Source: an uncultured Oscillospiraceae bacterium
GTDB lineage: Bacteria > Bacillota_A > Clostridia > Oscillospirales > Acutalibacteraceae
Direction of reading: 5' to 3'
Assembly (NCBI GenBank): GCA_910589395.1
Contig: CAJUTL010000012.1
Coordinates: forward strand, 12,605 to 76,604
DNA: 64,000 nucleotides
Made by a program: the position numbers and the translations under genes. Below, piece after piece: positions 60,912 through 64,000 of the stretch. The notes below the pieces were generated by a model, which saw only the letters and a program-made list of their open reading frames with translations, was not told where the DNA came from and searched no databases. Position 1 is the stretch's first letter, and each line of letters starts with the position of its first letter.

Positions 60912-62246
60912 ATGAACGACAAGGTTTTGGAGCTTTTGAACAACAAAAAGTATTCGGAAGCGGCCCTGCTGGTGAAGAATATGATCCCGGCGGACGCGGC
61001 CGCGTTGCTGGAAGAAATGCCGGAAGCGAAGCTGCCGCTTCTGTTTCGCTTACTGCCGAAAGAACTGGCGGCGGACGTTTTTGCCTACATGGAGGGCGAA
61101 ACCCAGGAACTTTTGATCCGTGGCTTCAGCGACAAAGAGCTGGAAGAAATGATGGATCAGTTGTTTTTGGATGACACGGTGGATATGATCGAGGAAATGC
61201 CTGCCAACGTCATAAAAAAAATCCTGCGCCACGTAGACGTGGATACCCGCAAAATGATAAACCAGGTGCTGAATTATCCAAAGGACAGCGCCGGCAGCAT
61301 TATGACCATGGAATATGTGGATCTGAAGCGCAGTATGACGGTGGAGCAGGCCTTCGAGCGTATTCGGGCCACAGGCGTGGAGAAGGAGACTATTTATACC
61401 TGTTATGTGACAGACAGCCGCCGCAAGCTGGAGGGCATTGTCACAGTCAAGGATCTATTGCTTTCCCCAAAAACAGAGACGATTCGCAATATCATGGAAA
61501 CCAATATCAAGTTTGTTTCCACCCACACCGACCAGGAGGAAGTGGCCCGAGAGCTGAGCAAATATGACTTTCTGGCGATCCCCGTGGTAGATAATGAGGA
61601 GCGGCTGGTGGGCATCGTCACGGTAGATGACGCCATTGATGTTTTGCAGGAGGAAGCCACCGAGGATATTGAAAAAATGGCGGCTATCACGCCTTCGGAA
61701 AAGCCGTATATCAAAACAGGCGTGTTCGCCACTTGGAAGCAGCGTGTTCCCTGGCTGCTGATCCTGACCATTTCCGCCACCTTTACCAGTGCGATCATTG
61801 CTTCTTATGAAAGCGCCCTGGCAGCCACCGTGATCCTGACAAATTTTATTCCCATGCTGATGGACACCGGCGGTAATTCCGGCAGCCAATCCTCTATCAC
61901 CATTATTCGCGGGCTTTCCCTGGGGGAGATCCGGTATTCCGACGTCCCCCGCATTATCTTGAAAGAAGCCAGCGTTGCTCTGCTGTGCGGCGCTACTCTG
62001 GCGGCGGTGAATTTTGTCAAGCTGCTGGTGTTTGACCGTGTTACGCTGCTGGTGGCCGCCGTGGTGTGCCTCACCTTGCTTGCCGTGATGCTGGTGGCGA
62101 ACCTGGTGGGAAGTACCCTGCCTATTCTGGCAAAGCGTTTAGGCTTTGACCCCGCCGTGATGGCAAGCCCCTTTATCACCACTATTGTAGATGCGGTAGC
62201 ATTGGTCATTTATTTTAATATTGCCAAGCTGTTGCTGGGAATATGA
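60912..62246 (+). CDS. mgtE: Magnesium transporter MgtE
   Basis: 444 residues. An N-terminal helical MgtE_N domain (LEEMPEAKLPLLFRLLPKEL), a CBS-domain pair (about 135-255, with VTVKDLLLSP and VDDAIDVLQEEATEDIEKMA), and a C-terminal five-helix channel (MDTGGNSGSQSSITIIRGLS, ending DAVALVIYFNIAKLLLG). The cytoplasmic domains gate the channel by Mg2+. ATG at 60912 follows GGGAGGTG. Controlled by the leader at 60661-60911. Confidence 0.95.
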   Translation: MNDKVLELLNNKKYSEAALLVKNMIPADAAALLEEMPEAKLPLLFRLLPKELAADVFAYMEGETQELLIRGFSDKELEEMMDQLFLDDTVDMIEEMPANVIKKILRHVDVDTRKMINQVLNYPKDSAGSIMTMEYVDLKRSMTVEQAFERIRATGVEKETIYTCYVTDSRRKLEGIVTVKDLLLSPKTETIRNIMETNIKFVSTHTDQEEVARELSKYDFLAIPVVDNEERLVGIVTVDDAIDVLQEEATEDIEKMAAITPSEKPYIKTGVFATWKQRVPWLLILTISATFTSAIIASYESALAATVILTNFIPMLMDTGGNSGSQSSITIIRGLSLGEIRYSDVPRIILKEASVALLCGATLAAVNFVKLLVFDRVTLLVAAVVCLTLLAVMLVANLVGSTLPILAKRLGFDPAVMASPFITTIVDAVALVIYFNIAKLLLGI

Positions 62247-62261
62247 CTCGGCAGAAAAACT

Positions 62262-62294
62262 AAAAGGCGAAGCTTTCAAAGCTTCGCCTTTTTT
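62262..62294. terminator. Bidirectional intrinsic terminator
   Basis: AAAAGGCGAAGCTTT-C-AAAGCTTCGCCTTTT, 15-bp perfect stem with a 1-nt spacer, then T-run, between convergent mgtE and the oxidoreductase. Confidence 0.88.
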
Positions 62295-62311
62295 GCATCT
62301 GTTTCTAAGAT

Positions 62312-63436
62312 TTATTCAAAATCGATCACAACGCCCTTTTCATCGGATTCCAGCGCGGCTTCCATCAGGCGGAGGACCCGCAGGGCCTCTTCATTTTTGA
62401 TCACCGGTTCCGCTTTGCCCTGTACCACATCGCAGAAATTGGAATACAGCTCGTTGCGGTCATAGGACGTATAGGGAAGGGGAAGCTCAGTCACAGAGTC
62501 CGCGTTTCTGGGCGCCATGGTTTTTGACAGGCCCTCGCCCATGAGAATGGGAGTGGCGTCCTTATCCTCCCAGCTGCGCAGCACCACCATGCGGCCCTCG
62601 TCCTTATAGTCTGCGATCACGGCGGTACCCTGATCACCCGTCATGTACCAGTTGGGCAGGGTGATAAAGTTGCAGGTGCCAACCTCCACCGTTGCGGTAA
62701 TGCCGCTTTCAAACACCATGTTCATGAAAAAGCCGTCGTCTACCTCGTCATTTGTCACGTGGGTCATTTTGGCGTAGACCTTTTTGATCTTTTCCGGCAC
62801 CATGAGAACCAGGCGATCCAGCAGATGTACGCCCCAGTCAAACATCATGCCGCCGCCCTTTTCCTTAATGCCGCGCCAGTCGCCGGGGATCCCGCGGGAA
62901 CCCTGATAGCGGGACTCAATATGAAAAACATTGCCGATCAGCTTTTCATCATAAACCTTTTTCATGACAAGGTAGTCCTTATCCCAGCGGCGGTTTTGCC
63001 GGGGATAGAATACTTTTCCGGTTTCTGTGGAAACCGCCATGACGTCCTCCAGATCGCTGCTGTTCATCATCACAGGCTTTTCACACAGCACGTGCTTTCC
63101 CGCCCGCATGGCTCGGATAGAAAGCTCCTTGTGGCTGTCGTTGGGGGTAGCCACCAAAACGGCGTCTACCGTTTCGTCTGCCAGGATCTCCTCAAAGCTT
63201 TCATAGGTGTGAAAGCCTTGATTTTTCGCCCATTGCTGGCGTTCCTCTTTCACGTCAAAGGTGCCCGCCAAAACCATTTTCTTCGTCAGATCGGTATCTC
63301 CGGGCTCAAGCTCCCGGCCCTTGGAGCCGTCGGTCATCCAAAGAGCCTGACCGCTTCCGGTGGAGATGGCCACCGCGTGGCCGCCGCCCATTCCGCCGCA
63401 GCCTACCACGGCCACCGCTACTTTTCCGTCTATCAT
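62312..63436 (-). CDS. Gfo/Idh/MocA-family oxidoreductase
   Basis: 374 residues. N-terminal Rossmann motif VAVVGCGGMGGGHAVAIS, VLVATPNDSHKELS, HVLCEKPVMM with the catalytic lysine of the family, and a C-terminal alpha/beta domain. Acts on sugars or inositol-like substrates with NAD(P); the specific one is unknown. ATG at 63436 follows GGGAGGT; an upstream in-frame extension to 63562 covers the promoter and is rejected. Confidence 0.9.
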   Translation of the reverse strand: MIDGKVAVAVVGCGGMGGGHAVAISTGSGQALWMTDGSKGRELEPGDTDLTKKMVLAGTFDVKEERQQWAKNQGFHTYESFEEILADETVDAVLVATPNDSHKELSIRAMRAGKHVLCEKPVMMNSSDLEDVMAVSTETGKVFYPRQNRRWDKDYLVMKKVYDEKLIGNVFHIESRYQGSRGIPGDWRGIKEKGGGMMFDWGVHLLDRLVLMVPEKIKKVYAKMTHVTNDEVDDGFFMNMVFESGITATVEVGTCNFITLPNWYMTGDQGTAVIADYKDEGRMVVLRSWEDKDATPILMGEGLSKTMAPRNADSVTELPLPYTSYDRNELYSNFCDVVQGKAEPVIKNEEALRVLRLMEAALESDEKGVVIDFE

Positions 63437-63491
63437 CGATAAAACCTCCCACATTTCAAAACTGTAGCCCGGCACAGGATCCGTGCCGTCA

Positions 63492-63507
63492 ATACTACTA
63501 TTAGTAT
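63492..63507. promoter_or_regulatory. Inverted repeat at the oxidoreductase promoter
   Basis: ATACTA-CTAT-TAGTAT, 6-bp arms, placed over the -10 region downstream of the TTGACA (minus strand, 63524-63529). Candidate operator. Confidence 0.45.
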
Positions 63508-63523
63508 CATTTTCCGCGGGCTC

Positions 63524-63529
63524 TGTCAA
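63524..63529 (-). promoter_or_regulatory. -35 element for the oxidoreductase
   Basis: Consensus TTGACA on the minus strand. The -10 is ambiguous (GATACT or ACTAAT nearby). Confidence 0.5.
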
Positions 63530-63599
63530 GAGAAACATTTCACTTTGACCGGATAAACGCAAAAAATTACCGCTTTTCCCAAAAACAGCAGCCGCAAAG

Positions 63600-64000
63600 G
63601 AGGAAAAATGCAGGGAAGGAATGAGAAATTAGAAATTAGCAATGAGCAATAAGAATGAGCAATGAAGGGCGAGGGCACAAGCGATGTAAGTAGTGCCCGG
63701 TTGTAACCAACACCTGCTAAATTGGAATTTGGCGGTTACTTGTTCACTTTCCAACTGTCATTACTGAACAAAAAGCAAGGGAACTTGGCTTTTCGGTGAA
63801 GAATCTCGTCCTTTGCCCTTTTGCTCTGGAATTAAGGTCGAGATTCTTCGTCAAGAAAGCTATAGCTTTCTGCGTTCCTCAGAATGACAGAGAAGGGGAC
63901 TGTTCGGTAAATTGGAATTTAGCGGACTAGCGAATAGTACTAACACCTTGCCTCCCCTGAATAGGGGAAGAAGGTTGCTTTGCAACCTTCTGGGACCACC
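63600..64000. repeat. Intergenic dispersed repeat region
   Basis: No gene seen. TTAGAAATTAGCAATGAGCA-type tract, AAATTGGAATTT palindromic segments (twice), GAAGAATCTCGTCCTTTGCC, GAGATTCTTCGTC and CAGAATGACAGA recur from the 13.9 kb copy. A hairpin AGAAGGTTGC-TTT-GCAACCTTCT closes it at 63969-63991. It continues past the window end. Confidence 0.6.

Overview
The window is chromosomal DNA of a moderately GC-rich anaerobic Firmicute, most likely a gut Clostridia of the Oscillospiraceae/Ruminococcaceae type. The gene content points that way: an NADH-linked bifurcating-type [FeFe] hydrogenase cluster, rubredoxin and FprA flavoproteins, two SLH-domain surface proteins, a BofA-like protein, a split transketolase, class 1B PyrD with PyrK, and AGGAGG-type ribosome binding sites with frequent GTG/TTG starts. 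No rRNA, tRNA or CRISPR array was seen.

Left chromosomal part (1-26.6 kb): nth; glyA; a small unknown gene; rarA; a flavin reductase-rubredoxin fusion; a DUF3892 protein; two transketolase subunits followed by an acetyltransferase and an SLH/NlpC-like secreted protein; an ABC exporter; fprA; a candidate small RNA; a D-2-hydroxyacid dehydrogenase; an ABC half-transporter, murD and rnr; a bofA-like gene too short for usual length cut-offs; nagA; an SLH/phosphodiester-glycosidase protein; and two tandem zinc-ribbon membrane paralogues.

Mobile element (about 26,669-43,218): a 16.5 kb integrative, mobilizable element bounded by about 43-bp imperfect inverted repeats. From left to right it carries a large serine recombinase, a TnpW-like protein, a MobA/MobL relaxase without a canonical start codon, a DUF3847 protein, an oriT with an IncQ-like nic motif, and a two-gene restriction-modification-like module (GIY-YIG/helicase plus Eco57I-like methylase). 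Next come a small serine recombinase, an array of about 13 alternating palindromes, two regulators, and an AT-rich OLD-nuclease plus UvrD-helicase pair that looks like Gabija. Between the small recombinase and the methylase, two 23-bp inverted repeats flank about 114 bp holding an outward promoter. This looks like an invertible on/off switch for the restriction module.

Right chromosomal part (43.2-64 kb): serC-serA; a DRTGG protein and the hnd-type hydrogenase operon; a pyrimidine operon (ydcF-like, pyrC, pyrF, acetyltransferase, pyrK, then an unusual peptidase E-like/PyrD fusion and a phosphatase); a flavodoxin-ferredoxin protein; ruvX; degV; mgtE behind a leader with a small ORF and terminator/antiterminator; and a Gfo/Idh/MocA oxidoreductase. 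Dispersed intergenic repeats occur near 8.9, 14.0 and 63.8 kb.

All product names rest on reading motifs by eye. No database search or folding calculation was run.
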